From Malurus cyaneus samueli (lineage: Eukaryota; Chordata; Aves; Passeriformes; Maluridae): DNA of 64,000 nt. The position numbers and the translations under genes are program-made. Location of the stretch: assembly GCA_009741485.1 (NCBI GenBank), contig CM019237.1, positions 45,797,443 through 45,861,442 of the forward strand, written 5' to 3'. Shown piece after piece: positions 13,001-26,218 of the stretch. Below the pieces are notes generated by a model that ran no database searches, was not told the DNA's origin, and saw only the letters and a program-made list of their open reading frames with translations. Positions within the stretch are counted from its first letter, which is position 1. Every line of letters begins with the position of its first letter.

Positions 13001-15962
13001 GCACAGCAGCCTGGTCAGCTAATTTTCCTGCAGAGTAAAGGAGTCACCAGTGAAACTGCTGTGCTCTTCTCTAGGTTCAGACTGCTGTCTCAGCACAGCA
13101 CTGCTCAGGTATTGCAGCTCTAACTGGAGCTAACCCAGTTCATCTGAGCCATGAAATACAGACATGACACTAGGTGCTAGTCCAGAAATCCCTGAAGGGA
13201 TGCTGAGCATTTTACACAGATCACATCACCTCTAGACAACATGTTTCCACAAAGAAGCAAATGAACAAAAAATATTTTTCCATGCTCTTGTGCTGTGGAA
13301 ATGTAAATCCAAGTTCATGGTCTTTAACAGAGTACACATTCAGGAAGGCTGATCTCTAATTGCTCCTGCTTATCGATGCAGTGCTTTAGAATCAGAGCTT
13401 GCCTTCAGTAGGCATATACTGCCTGTTTACCTTCCCTTTTGTAAAATAAAACTTCTCACTCTCTAAAGCATCTTCCCATCAGCTTTTCTCAATTCCTTCC
13501 CTATTTCTGTACCATTCTGGAAAGCTGGTCAGTGTTCCTCACAGAACTGGTGTCATGTTGTTGCTCACAATCGGCCTGCATTTCACAATTTTAGGCTGTA
13601 ATTTCTGAGCTATAGAAGACTTCTGGCTGCACTGTATCTTACAGAGGTCTTTCTATGACACAAGACCCTTCAGAGTCTAGTTATCCCAGGGCATCCCTAT
13701 TCTGCATGGCTGACTATTAAATCAGAGGCCATCTTTACTGCAAGTCACAAGCTCAGACTCTGTAATGACACTGAAATGCATCAGCCTTTCTACCATTTGT
13801 CTTCCACCAGCCCTAATTACCCCAGATGGCTATGCTTTCATTAACTTCTACATTCTCTGAGTATATCCAATCTCTGTGAAGTTTATACTTAAAGAAAAAA
13901 TAGATTATTACTTCATTTTAAAAAATCAGAAAAAGGAATTGAGTTGGTAAGTAAACCCCAAGTTTACAAAGCAGCCACACAGTCAGCAATGTCCAGGCAA
14001 GCATGAGGAGGGTGGAGAAGGGATTAGACACATCAGCCCCAGCCTCACTGCCATGTTACTACCTTGCTTGTGAACGCTCATGTGTTCCATGAAATGTCTC
14101 TGATTTAGAAAGCTTTTGAGTCAGACCTCTGCAGGCTGGAAGTACCACTGTGGGCTTGCACTGCATCCTTCCCTAGGGTTCACTGTTGGCAGGTATCAGA
14201 AACACAACAGGAGGTGTGTGAACCCTTGGGGCTGGCCTTATGCACTTATGTTCCAAGCTATTTCAGAAGCTGAGGAAGGAATTTCTCTTACTTCTGCTTC
14301 CCCCGTAGTTAGAGTAAGTCTAGTGAAAAATGTCCAGTGAAAAATCAGTGAAACCAGTATAAAACTGGCAGTCTGGGTAGAAGACTGTGTGGGCACAAAG
14401 ACAGCACTGGAACAGCAGCAGGGATTAGCTGAAGGGAGGGAGAGGACACGGCAGGGAGGACATGGCAGAGGGAAAAAAGGGAGAGAAATTGTTATCTGGA
14501 ACTAATGTTCTGCCCTAGATGTGGCCAGCTCTGTGGACATGATTATGGCAGATTCACAGAATGGGAAAAATCTGGAGAACCTCCTTTGCTGGGCTGGGGG
14601 ACAGCCCCTGCAGCATCAACCTCCCTGATGAGGTCGGGATTAAGCACCCTCCACACATCATCTTTCTATGCTTAGTTACACTGGCAGCGTGGTACACGTC
14701 TCCAAGGATGGGATTCATCTTTCCTGGCTTTAGGTATCTATAGCCTGACTGCCAAGGGGGATCTAGTCAATAAAACCTCTGGAGCTGAAGGATATATTCA
14801 TCTAACCAAACACAGGCATCTGCTTCAGCATGAGATGAGCTGTGCTCTAGTCTCAGCTGCATTGATTAATTCTTCACGAACAAAGGAAAATCCCTGATGT
14901 GTCTAACTTGGACAGGGACATTTGTACGGGATTAGAGGTCAGTGCCATGCTCAGAATCCAAAAATAAAGTAGACCAGAATACATAGAAGACCAATCCTGG
15001 CAAAACAATGACAGTGACAGTCATACCAACACATAGCTGGGGAATGTGGATAAAAATAAAACCTGTGGGAACAAAACAAATTCTGAAAGCACTATAATAA
15101 CCATTGGTTAAATAGCACAATATTTACCACCATTTCCATTACATCCAAAAACCTTTAGCAAGGTTCAAAGCTTTGCTGTGCTAAGCACTGCACAACCATA
15201 CAATAAGAAGACACTTCTGATCCCTGGAGATCACATGCAGGAGCAGTAAGATCCATGTGCAGTCACCACCCTTTTTCTGTGACTCTTATTTTCCCCAGCT
15301 GTTTCCAAAAGTGTCTCAGCATTGCCCAGTTCTCTGAAGGGATTGTGCTGGAATACAGTAACATGATTTGGGAAAGCATTTGTGTTGAAATAGGATTGCC
15401 TCAGAAATGGGCATATATTGCTGTTTGCAGACTTTCTGATATTGTAAGGCCACGTTTGTACCATGACATTGCAGATTTCCTTTTAGGTGATCTCAGGTTG
15501 TTTCAACATGTCTCAAAAACTTCAGCCAACACTTTAAAACAGATTGAAGCTACAAAGAAAAATATTAGAATTATTCCCCAAGTATGTGAGGAAACATTTG
15601 TATATATACAAGAACCAGAACATTTGGAGGAAAAGAGGAAAGAAACATATTTACAGTTCTCCTTTGAAACTCAGTAAACACATAAAGGAATTTAAACATT
15701 GCAACAGGGTCAAAGCATTTTGTTAAAGAAAGCAGGAAAACATTTTAAACATTTTTTACTTTTTCTGTATACCAGGTTTGAGTGCAGGTGTGTGTCAAGT
15801 ACACAGCTTCACACATTTTCAAGAACTCTTATGTTCAGTCTTTAAAATAAAGACTTTTAAAATATTTTTAATCCACACAGAAGACTTGGAATACACAAGG
15901 GTTTCTTTGCAGTTGCTAATGAAATCTTCAAAGAAAGCCCAGGAGGCTTATTAATTGGGCTG

Positions 15963-15990
15963 AAAAAAAAAAAAAAAAAGAAAAAAAAAA
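15963..15990 (+). repeat. A-rich simple tract
   Basis: A run of 17 A, one G and 10 A. It could be a microsatellite or an old retroposon tail, but no retroposed gene body or flanking duplication is visible next to it. Confidence 0.8.
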
Positions 15991-16240
15991 CCTGAGCACG
16001 GATACAAGAATCAGTATTGACTGCTAGGGGTGTGATGCTGTGAGATGGCCTGAGAGAATAAAATATCTGCTAAGAAAAGAAAAGAACAAAGCAGAAATAA
16101 CTGGATTCAAAGAGCTTGCTTGACTTGAAGTTTCTCAAATACCTGTAATATTTAATAGAGACTTACCAAATCCCTTAAGTGATGCTATTGTATAAGTACC
16201 CAGAGAGTATATTATTTTTATTTAGCTAGAAGCATCTGGA

Positions 16241-16255
16241 ATATATATATATATA
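16241..16255. repeat. (AT)n microsatellite
   Basis: About seven uninterrupted AT units. Confidence 0.85.
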
Positions 16256-17324
16256 ATCTTAAACAGTCTGCTTTCTGTAAAATGGAGGATGCATCTTTGA
16301 GAATTGTGCAATCAAAGGAAAACATAGAAAATCAGTCAGAAATGGGAAAATGTGTCAACGGTTGCATCAGAGAGAAACAAACTAAACTGTAAGTTTCAGT
16401 GCAGCATTTTATCACTTCTTAAACTATATTATAGCCAAAGGAAAACAACAAAGAAAGGAATCAGGTCAATTCCAGACATGATTTATTTTGAACCTCCTCT
16501 GTAGCATGTTTAACATAACCACGTTTCGCTGCATTGCTAAGAATAGTCCTATAGAAACCGAGAGAAATTTAAAGCATGTGTTCATGTTTGCACTGCGTGA
16601 AAGGAACCTCGTGCAAACCAAGGCTTCATTTTTGCAACATAAAGTGACATTTAGACTCCTTCTTTGCCTCCAGGGACAGAGTCTTTCCGAGCAATGAATA
16701 GGTATTTAAATCATTAGCTCTGAGGAGAAAAACTTGCACAAAAGATGGACTTCATGGAGGAAAAGGCAGTTCAGACTGTGGGCTATGGCTCTCAGCAAGA
16801 AAATGACCATGCAAGTTGATTCAATACAAACACTGATATTGTTTTTTTCACTTTGAAATATTTAAACTGCATGCTGAAAGGTGTTTTGAGCATTCACATC
16901 TCAGCAACATGCACAAATGAAACTGCTGCTGTTTGCAGCACAACTAGCATTTGTACATAGAAATGCAACAAGAAATGCAGGGCTCTTCACTGCAGAGTTA
17001 AATTAACTTTGTAATGTTGTAAATTGAATGTTGCCATTATATTACATCCTGCTGACACACAATAACTTAATTCAAGCATGATATAGAAGAGATACAGGAT
17101 AGAAATAGATTAGTGTTGCCAGCCCTCACACACCTTCCCATAAATTTCATGCATCAAAAAAGGACGAAATTCTGCCAGAATTCACAGTGAAATGGTTTAC
17201 AGAAAAATCTCCTGTATCTTTTCTGGTAATTGCAATCCAAATCAGAATAATCCCTGCAGTTGTCTGCCACCATAATCTGTCAGAAGCACCCCTTTCTCTT
17301 ATCTTACAGCAGAAGTAAAAACTT

Positions 17325-17342
17325 CCCCCCCCCCACCCCCCC
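17325..17342. repeat. C-rich homopolymer tract
   Basis: Ten C, one A and seven C, preceded by a pyrimidine-rich stretch. It is prone to length variation and sequencing error. Confidence 0.85.
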
Positions 17343-20300
17343 AAACTGTGGTTTCGTGCACATTAGTTGGGGTTTGCACACCGCCAGATCATTCTGCAGC
17401 ACAAGGTTTATCTTGATCACATGTGAGCATGACTGCATTTCTGTCAAATCAGACAGGGAACATGATGGAGTTTTCACTGTCTTTTTCTGTTAACATGAAG
17501 TTTGTGTCAGCCAGGGGAGAGTGGATGACACCTGATCTCTCAAAGCCAAGCAGAATGAAGTTAACCCCTTACATCACTTTGAACAGATCCAAAAGGGCAG
17601 AAGGAGTGTAGAGCAGGTCAACAGCCTGCAGTGTGGGGCTGTGCCATTCTGGATGCCATGAGGAGAGCCCAAAAAGGATGACTGAACGAGCCAGCCAGGG
17701 CCTCACAACAGCGCACAATCCCAGATGTCAGCCTGCCCTGGCAATTTTAAAATGGATTTGCTCTTGGCATCCTTGTTCTTATCACGTCCCACCAGCCTGT
17801 GGTGTTAAGTCTTCATGGCTTTACCTCACATGAGATTATCTCAGAGCGAAATAATTCACAAAAATAGTTCTAAAATTACCCTGCTTGAACACCGCAAATG
17901 TTCCACTGTAAGGCACAAGGCACGCAGGGTGCATTTGCCTCCCTGGAACAGGAAGAGAAGCTCAGAGCCATCTCCCGGCCTTCCCTGACAGACTGCTACC
18001 ATCTCGTGGCCATTCTTCTCTCTGTTGGAAACAGCACCCGACCTCTTTAAAAGTCAGTTCTGTTTTCCCGTGTCCTCTTAGCTGTTCCACTAGAAATAAA
18101 TTATTCTTAGGGAAAGATGCAGTAAAACCCGAAAAACACTTTAGGTGTACTGTGATACTGTAGAAAGAATAAGATTAAAGAAAAACGTGTCAAAACCTTT
18201 TCCATAAAGTTTACATATCACCTATCATTTCATTTTGCAAAAGCAAATGAAACCCTTTAAAGGAAATACAGCACAGATGCTTAAAAAAATTAATAATTTG
18301 TGAAGAACTATTTCTCTAATATCAAACAAAGCTTTAGTGCACTCATCCTAAATTCCTGCCATCCCTGATTCACTCAGAAACAAATTAAGACTTAGAAACA
18401 GTTTGCAACATAAAGCTTAACGAAAACATTTTAAATCAAGCTGCTACCAACACAAGCATTTTTCCCTAATAAAGAATACAAAAATTCTCACCAGGGGTAC
18501 CCGAAGATTCTTGGAGATCCCAGACTAAAGTTTAGGCTGTGAAGTTCCCCATCAGCAGCAAACTTTAGAGCTCATGTAAGGGATAATGATTTGTTCTGTC
18601 GTGGACAGGACAGATTTATGACATAACTTTCATTGGCAGCTCTTCCACTCCAAACTCTGGGCAATGTCATTCCTGTCTCCTATCCCTGCCCTCTCTGCCT
18701 CTCCCATTCACCTCTCTAAAGGAAGGGTGGACTCCTGGCAAAAAACTCCACCTTGCACATGATTCTGATTGAGATGATGATTTTTTGGTATCATGATGAT
18801 AGAAATAAAACTGGATAATTTAAATAAGAGCATATGACTTTATGAGTTTATTTGGTTTATGATTAGATTACAGAAATCATTGTTTATACACGGGAAGCAA
18901 ATCTCATCATTCAATTGGCATTCTGGGAAAAGAAAAAAGTCATTCTGGAAACAACATGATATTGATAATTTAATACTAATTCTTGACCTGCAAAACAGAA
19001 AAATTTTAAGGCCAGTTTCAGGATTTTTTCCCACTATTTGCTCATATTACAGATATTTTCTTGCAGCGTACAGCAGTACTGTAAATATAGTTATATTAAA
19101 TGCACAATTTTATCACATTGTAAGAAGGGAAACATTGTGGTTCAAATCTTTTTTCTCAGAGAGGCAATTTCTTAGAAATATTTTAACAGCACGGCACAGA
19201 TGAACCACACCTGCTTGCCTCTCAGTGGACCACTTCCACTACAGAGAGAAACACACACAGAGCTTTCCAGTGCTGAAGGTGCAGAGCCTGACTCCAGAGG
19301 TGGTTGTATAGCCATACGTGGAATGTGACAAGAACAGGGAGGAAGCAACTTTCCTGCATTTTTGAAGAACCAGTGATCAATCCCTCATTTCATGTATGAA
19401 CTGATACAACCGTAACAAATATTGCTGATACAGAATCATGGCATTTGTCTTGCAACAGCAAACAGCAAAACTCCCTTTTTTAGCCCTGGAGATTATTTGT
19501 GGAGCTCGCAGGCGTTCTGTTACATCCATGTTTCACAGATTAAGTGCACACAGTAATACCTTGAGCACTCCAAGAGGAAGCTTCACATTTTCTCTTTCTT
19601 CTGCTCAATAAAGAACACACCACCCTCAGTCCCTCCTCACCTTGCAGCTCACCTTTAACCACCAGTTACTGAGGCAGGCATCCCTCAGAGTTAGGTATCC
19701 ACTACAATGTGAAATGGCTTCATTAGTTTTGTTTTCAATGCCTTTACTTCTCATATATGATGTCATCTACACCTGAAACTAGATCCTTCAGATGAAGGCC
19801 TTTTGTTTATAATGGGGGTTTGTCCATTGTGAAGAGAATCAGATCTAGAAACCAGGCCTAAAGCAATGACAATTTTTTTTCTAGTAAAAAATAAGTGCTA
19901 CTGGTGCTGGTATCTGATTAAGACCCTAAGTAAATACAAATTTGCATGAAATCATACTTCCATCCTTTGGCCTGATATAAGCAGATAGTAGGAAGGATAG
20001 GGAATGTTTTGAAAGGGTTTCTTTCCTATCTATGATTTTATGACAAGTAATTAACTCTAAGCTGTGCTGCAGTCAGTGCCCAGCACTGACTGCCCAGTAT
20101 CAGCAGTCCCAATCATCCAATTAACAGACAATAAAACAATTAATTGTTTTTCAAAGCCTGTTCTCTGCCTATCATGTTTTCATTCAAGTAGCTTTTCCCA
20201 ACTTTGAAGAATTCCTTGCTGATAAGCAAGTAACCCCCCACCAACTTCAAATGTCTCTTTGTGACCCCCAAAATGCAGTTTATCCAGCTGTAAGCCTGCA

Positions 20301-22507
20301 TTTATATATAGAATTACTCCTTGTTACCACTGTCTGTGTAAGCCCATGTTTGTACCACACAAAGGCACACAAAACAAATTAGCCATACATGTCAATGAGA
20401 GAAGTTGCTGTCGCAGTTAAATTAAGTGAAACAAAACTGCGTGCAGATAAAGTTCAGACAGAGCAAATCTGACAAGGCTTAGTCCCAATGTCTTACAGAT
20501 TCAGTACAAATCTCATCTCCTGACATTAGCAATTGTCAGTACTGCATTTTGGAGCTATGGGTTTAAAAATGAATGCCAGCTAATAACTGCTTTTATGCAG
20601 TCTGTACAGTAGTTCTAGTGCAAGCCTATTTTGAGATATTGAAGGCCAGGTCAGTTTGTGTGTTGTATATATGAAACAAATTTCAATTTGGAAATAATTT
20701 TTAAAAACTGGAAATGTATAGGGGTGGGATTGAGACACCAATGCCCTTATTCTGCTACCTTGCTTTAGACTGGATACCCACTATCCCTGAATCATTGTAC
20801 ACTAAAACAGGTTTGGAGACAATGATGCTGTAGCAAACTCCCGAGTTTTTATCAAGAAATTATTTATCTAGAAGAAGGTGGGAACAGCCTAAGAAATCTT
20901 TATGTCAGATGTAGATGAAGCACTTGCTTTGATTCTCCTTTACAAATATAATTAAAAGCCTGATTAAATCAATATGATTTTCTATGTTATTTTAAAGCAT
21001 TTGGGAATAAATTCTAAGGAGCTTAGTTACATAGCTACACATCTACTTCCTCATCCTTAAGTTCTACCTGGACTATTACTTATTCCAGAAGTCTCAGCTC
21101 AAGCCATTGTTCTCAGTGAAAAACAATACGAACCAGGTTAAAATGAGTTTGTTGAGAAAATATGAGTAGAGAAAGACAAGAGCCAAAAGAGAAAGTGAAA
21201 AAGATGAGAGCTGTGTAACTGCAATATCAACACTGACGTCTGTGTTGGAAGAATATTTTTTTACCCTATTTGCTATCATGTTTTTGCCAAAATTTACAAA
21301 CAAAACCTGGCCAGATTTGATCAGTTCTTGAACACAAGCTTCTCTGTCTGGCAAGGATTCATTGGAGAGAGTTGAAGGGACTTAATTGCCTTATTCCACT
21401 GTCACTGGTTAAGTATCAGAGTTATTTATTCTTTCCTGTGTTTGCTAAATTGATCCAGTTGCCTTGGATGAACTTGGAACTTCTGGAAGGTTCTTTATTT
21501 TGGTTCTGGGCTTCTTTTACATGGATAAGAAAGGATTATAATGATTTTGCAATCCTTGGATAACTACTTGTGGCCACAAAATTTTCAGAAGCACAAAAGT
21601 AAAAGGGAGCTGGCACCATTCTTGAAGCCAACACAGTTAGTAAAGGCTTGTAATGCACAGGAAAACACTGGTATTCTTTGACATAATGTTTATTTAGAAA
21701 TTAGCTCCTTCTGCAGTATGGGCATATTACCTGTCATGAGTAGGTTGCTACACTTGGTGATGAGGAAAACTGGTACCTGCTGTGTCAGAAGGAACCTCTG
21801 CCCTTTGCAACTGGACATGATAATTTATTGCAAGGGATTAGATGTGGAGGAAGCCTCTGAATCCTGCCTTTTTGCAAACAAGGACAGGGATTGCTCTTGA
21901 AACGTGTAACTTTCCATGTTTTTTATTACTGACGTGAACTTCACACATAGGCAACTGGAAGTGATTCTTATTTCAGCCTGTACAGCTCTCCAACAAAGTG
22001 TGTGTTGTGATATTATGATTCTCAGGCTTCATTAATGAAACTTTCCAGCCAAGGGGAAGAAAACTGCTGCCTTTTGTCCCTCCTACTCCTGAGAAATGAC
22101 ATGCAGGCAGTTACAGGCAGTTAGCAATTTCTGGGGAAGCATCAAGCTGCAGTAGAACGTGAGTGCCTCCTTAGCACTGAATGTGTTCTCCAGGTGATAA
22201 TCATAGACACAAACACAAGACATTTCTCAAGCACCTCCTAGTCAAGCATAGTGTGGAGAATGTTTTTAGAAGCTCAAGTTATTATAGAAAGTCCTAATCA
22301 AGATACTGATTGCATTACTGACAAGCTTGGTGAGATAAGGCATCTTTTCCCAGCAGTTGCTTGGACTTTGATTTATAACAGTGTGAATCAGATTTGCGCC
22401 TGGTTCACTGCAGGGTGCTTTTCCATGGCAGTGCACATTATTTAACATTACCACACACTACAGTGCCAACCAGCATCACACTTTTTTCTCTCTGCCTGTT
22501 AACACTG

Positions 22508-24092
22508 TGTTTGGGTACTGGCTGACCCCACACTGACCTTCACAGAAGCAAACACACAGTGGTGCTACTTCCAAGCCAGCAATACGCAGGCAGGGATGTT
22601 ATGGTGCTTCACTATTGTCAGCTTTACCGAGTATAACAGCCTGTATAAACACGGCTTGTGGCCACTGCTGTACCCAGAAACCAATGCTAAGGAACAGTCT
22701 GAGAAATAGGTGGGGAAGGACTGGAAATTAATCAAGAATTACAAAAACAGTGTGGGGCAAGGTGGACATCATTATTTCTCACTCACCCTGACCAAGACAC
22801 CCGTTACTTTGCCCACCACTCTCCTTACACCTACAACAACCCGCAGGAGTACCTGGTGGCCATCTGTAAAGGTGCAGCGATGTCCAGATTCTGCAAGATT
22901 CACTTCTTATGCCATTCACTGACAAGAAACACAGGGTATGTTTTAACTACCACCACCACTACTCCCCTCCAAAAGTGGCATTGACACCAAGAGGAAGGCT
23001 GTAATACTGATAGTCAGGGAGCAGCCAGGAGAAACTAACAGTTCCTGGAAAATGAAGGACTTTATGGATTTCATTCTTGGTGACTTAAGCAAAGTTCAAC
23101 TCCTGTGGGACAATTTTGTCTTGAAAGCAGTACCAACGTTGAATCCACATGGTGGGATTGTAAGAAATCACCACTGCTTTTTAACAGGCCCGGAGCAGTA
23201 CTTCAAATACAGATCTATCATGAGGAATTGTTACCCTTCCATCTGGTACACCCAAACACAGTCAAAAGGTAATCTCATTCTCTTTCTCTTTAGAATAGCC
23301 TATTCTCCTTTCAACTATATCTTTGTTAGCTTGATGTCTCTATGTTCCTTGTTGTTTTGGTATTGTTCACATCTTTGCACTGCACCCAAGCCATTCTGAC
23401 GGCTTTATTTAGGTTAAATTTCTTTTCAGAGTGGGTTATTTTGTTTTTCAATATAGTGTAGGTTTTCCTGTAATATGCTTTCTCCTTTCTGGTAATGTCT
23501 TCAAAGTAAAATAGTTTTCTTCAAAATATTTTCAGTATATTTCTTCCCATGTCCTCTGCAAAAATCTACTTAACAAATTCCTTCTTTCATTTTCTTCTTT
23601 TCTGGCACACAACCACTTTCCAGAATGAAGTTAGGTTCAGAATAGATCCCAGATGTCCTTTTTGACAGCAAAGATTGCCAAGTTTGCTGTATGTTTTGCT
23701 ACAAATGGCTTTGATTTCTTATGCAAACTCCCACTCACAAAGACATTGATACACTGGATATAAAACTAAATCTTTGGGTGTTAAACAAAACCTTCAGCTA
23801 GTAAATGAAATCACTCCAGTTTAACTTCTACAAAAAATCAATACAAAAAAGACGATTGTGAAGAGAACTATTATCAGAATTAGTACATTTAATGTTTTTC
23901 ATCTTGTTACAGTCTGTTTTAAATAATATTCGTGTTCTTCCAAATGAATGTTTCGGTCCATAGATTCCAAACTTAGAGAGGATTGGTGCTTCAGGCTACA
24001 CGCAAAACACCCATTACCATATGAAAGACTTGGAGTCCATAAAACAGTATTTCCACAATGCTTTCTTGGACTACAGTGTAAATAACAAGCAG
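22508..24092 (+). pseudogene. AGBL3: Cytosolic carboxypeptidase relic, AGBL3-like
   Basis: Intact AGBL2/3-family enzymes are zinc carboxypeptidases that trim glutamates from tubulin tails. The first block (22508-23268) reads, with frame changes, from YWLTP through CYFQASNTQAG, FTIVSFTEYNSLYKHGL, DTRYFAHHSPYTYNNPQEYL, SRFCKIHFLCHSL, DTKRKAVIL, QPGETNSSWKMKDFMDFIL and FVLKAVPTLNPHG to YPSIWYT. It matches the N-terminal domain and first half of the peptidase domain in order. Damage: an in-frame stop near 22707 and another in the 22535 area, frame changes near 22790 and 22975. Active-site motifs are changed: HPGE has become QPGE (zinc-ligand His lost), NPDG has become NPHG, and the RDLNR segment is unrecognisable. 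A second block (23994-24092) reads THYHMKDLESIKQYF...FLDY, matching the C-terminal part of the peptidase domain. The HGH-containing exons between the blocks were not found. AGBL3 is preferred over AGBL2 because mammals carry AGBL3 beside CYREN/TMEM140/WDR91. Confidence 0.8.
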
Positions 24093-24099
24093 GTGAAAA

Positions 24100-25080
24100 A
24101 AGTTTCCCCTAGGCCTCTTCTCCTGCCTCAGTTAGTCTAGCTGTGAAAAACATAATAGTCTGTAGGTTTATAGCAATAATAAACTTGATCATGGCTTTCT
24201 TTAGGCAATAAACTGAATTTGTGGAGTTTCTTATTATTATCTGTGCCTGAAGGAACAAAAGAAGGTAGTGCAACAGCAAGATGGTGAATTCCAAGGCCCT
24301 GAATTCTGATGTGCTAAACTGGAAGGCCAGGTTACTTTAGAACTCTTCAGATACGCCACAATTTATTATATGCTCTCTGAATCTCATGAAGAATGCCGGA
24401 GTAAATGTTAGAAATGTTACTAAAATAAGACTTCTAAGAGTCATACCACTTAATTTAACACTTCGTAAAAAATTGCGCTCAAATCTTACAGCCAAACCTT
24501 AACATGAAGTTCATTGGAAAAAGAAAAGTTCTTTATCTACTCCAGCTGGCCTTTTTGAGGAGAAACAAAACAATGCCGATACAGACTTTGGTCTATTGTA
24601 TCATTTAAATCAACATGCTTTTTTTGGCACCCTTCCATTTTGCAGCTCAGTCTAAGCACAACATAAGGTGCATTATTTGGGTTTGTAGAAACCATATTTC
24701 ATTAGCCATAGAAGACAATATTCTGATCCATTTAGCCAAAGCAGCTAAGTTCAGTTCAGATTTCAGAACCTCTTTCCAGATTCTTGCTGGAAAGAGCAAA
24801 AATGTGTACACTGACCAAATAACACACCTATTAAACATGATTGGCTCCTCCTGGGCAGACTGTGAGTCACTGTGAGATCAGGTGATTTTAGAGAACTAGG
24901 CATTGTGTGCTCTGAAGAGCTGTGGTCCTAATGCGGTCATTTATTAGGGAATAAAACATTTGTACATTTCTCTTCTGGGGAAACATTAACAGGTTGTATC
25001 TATCAAATTTAAGCTGTCCAGAGTATAGAAATCAAGGTCTCAGTTTCACAACTAGTGCTGAAATGCAAAGAAATAAAAAG
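24100..25080. other. Intergenic or former AGBL3 intron, nothing recognised
   Basis: Follows the last recognisable carboxypeptidase block. No conserved reading, repeat family or RNA was recognised. Confidence 0.4.
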
Positions 25081-25082
25081 AC

Positions 25083-25333
25083 GCATGCATAGATTTAGAT
25101 TAGCTATTAGGAAAAAATTCCTCACTATGAAGGTGAAGACTAACCAGAACAGGTTGGCCAGAGAAGCTGTTGATGCCTTGTACCTGGAAATGTTCAAGGC
25201 ATGTTGGATGGGAGTTTGAGCAACCTGCTCTAGTGAAAGCTGTCCCTACCCATGGCTGGGGGGTGGAACTAGATGATCTTTAAGGTCTCTTTCAAACCAG
25301 ACCACTCTGTGATTCTATGATGGTTCTATGATC
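25083..25333 (+). mobile_element. CR1 LINE 3' fragment
   Basis: This is the typical CR1 3' end in sense orientation. It runs from the TAGGAAAAAATTCCTCACTA segment through AACAGGTTGGCCAGAGAAGC, GTTCAAGGCATGTTGGATGG and AGATGATCTTTAAGGTC to a terminal microsatellite of ATTCTATGAT units. The element is 5'-truncated, as most CR1 copies are, and has no coding capacity. Confidence 0.93.
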
Positions 25334-26218
25334 TTGATGCATCATCAGAGAACGGGGTCAAATGAGCAGCGCAGAGCAGTAGTATTCATTTTCCCTACAG
25401 CTTAACCCTGAAACAAAGAGTTTTTGTCCCAAAGTAGGTGGCTTTTCACCTGTCAGGTTCTGCAGTGCAGCTGAGTAAGCAGGCATAGGGTCAGGGTGAG
25501 AAGAGCACCAGCATTAAGCAAGAGAAGTATCATGCCCATGTACTTTGGTGTCACTCATACTTTGCAACACCCAATTCAGAGTGCTCAGGAGTTGTGTTCT
25601 CCTCTCACACACACAGAGGAATCATCACACTGGCACTAAGGGCCCATTGCCTACATCTTAACTCCTAGACAAATGTAGCCTCAGATTTAAAAGAGTGATT
25701 TCACAGGAGAACAATGACACATTTTTTTTTCCTAACCTATATTTACTGCTTTGCTGAGGGAAAAAAAAACAAAAAAGGATTGAAGCATGTTCTTCTCCTT
25801 GTTTACTTGGTGTTTGTTTCTTTGGCGCCTGTAATTGACATACTATTACACAAGAGGTCACTCATAGATATGCAAAGCAAACTTTTGTGAGTGAACGACT
25901 TTTAGAAAGCTTGGGGATGAAATTTAATAGTTCCTGTAAATAGTTGTTTTTGACATAAGTACCATAAATAATAACAGAAAAAGGAACTTGGTAGAGGAGG
26001 AGATGTTCAGGACTGAACACCTCTTTGGCCCCTAAGCCTGATCCTGTAAGGCTATGCTTGCCAAGACCTATAAACACCAGCATACACTGCAAAACTATTA
26101 GTCAGGTCAAGTTCACTGGGTCCTGTTCTGTACTTTTGATGCTAAAATATAAGTGAAGACGTATTTCATGCAACGAAATTATACTAATTGCATTTATACA
26201 TCTTTCATGCAATGAATT

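Larger units (their letters stand above)
7065..22500. other. Gene-poor intergenic DNA
   Basis: About 15 kb without a recognisable gene. It holds simple-sequence tracts (listed separately), a short perfect palindrome at 20069-20093 and scattered open frames up to 140 codons that lack family resemblance, splice context or codon-use support. Undetected ancient transposons or distal regulatory elements are likely but not visible by eye. If the AGBL3 relic once had its N-terminal exons here, I could not recognise them. Confidence 0.5.

Noticed and set aside
15255..15677. 140-codon open frame on the + strand followed by an A-rich tract
   Set aside because: No recognisable domain, and no splice or promoter context. 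The A-tract is about 285 bp away with AATAAA misplaced for a retrogene, so it is treated as chance.
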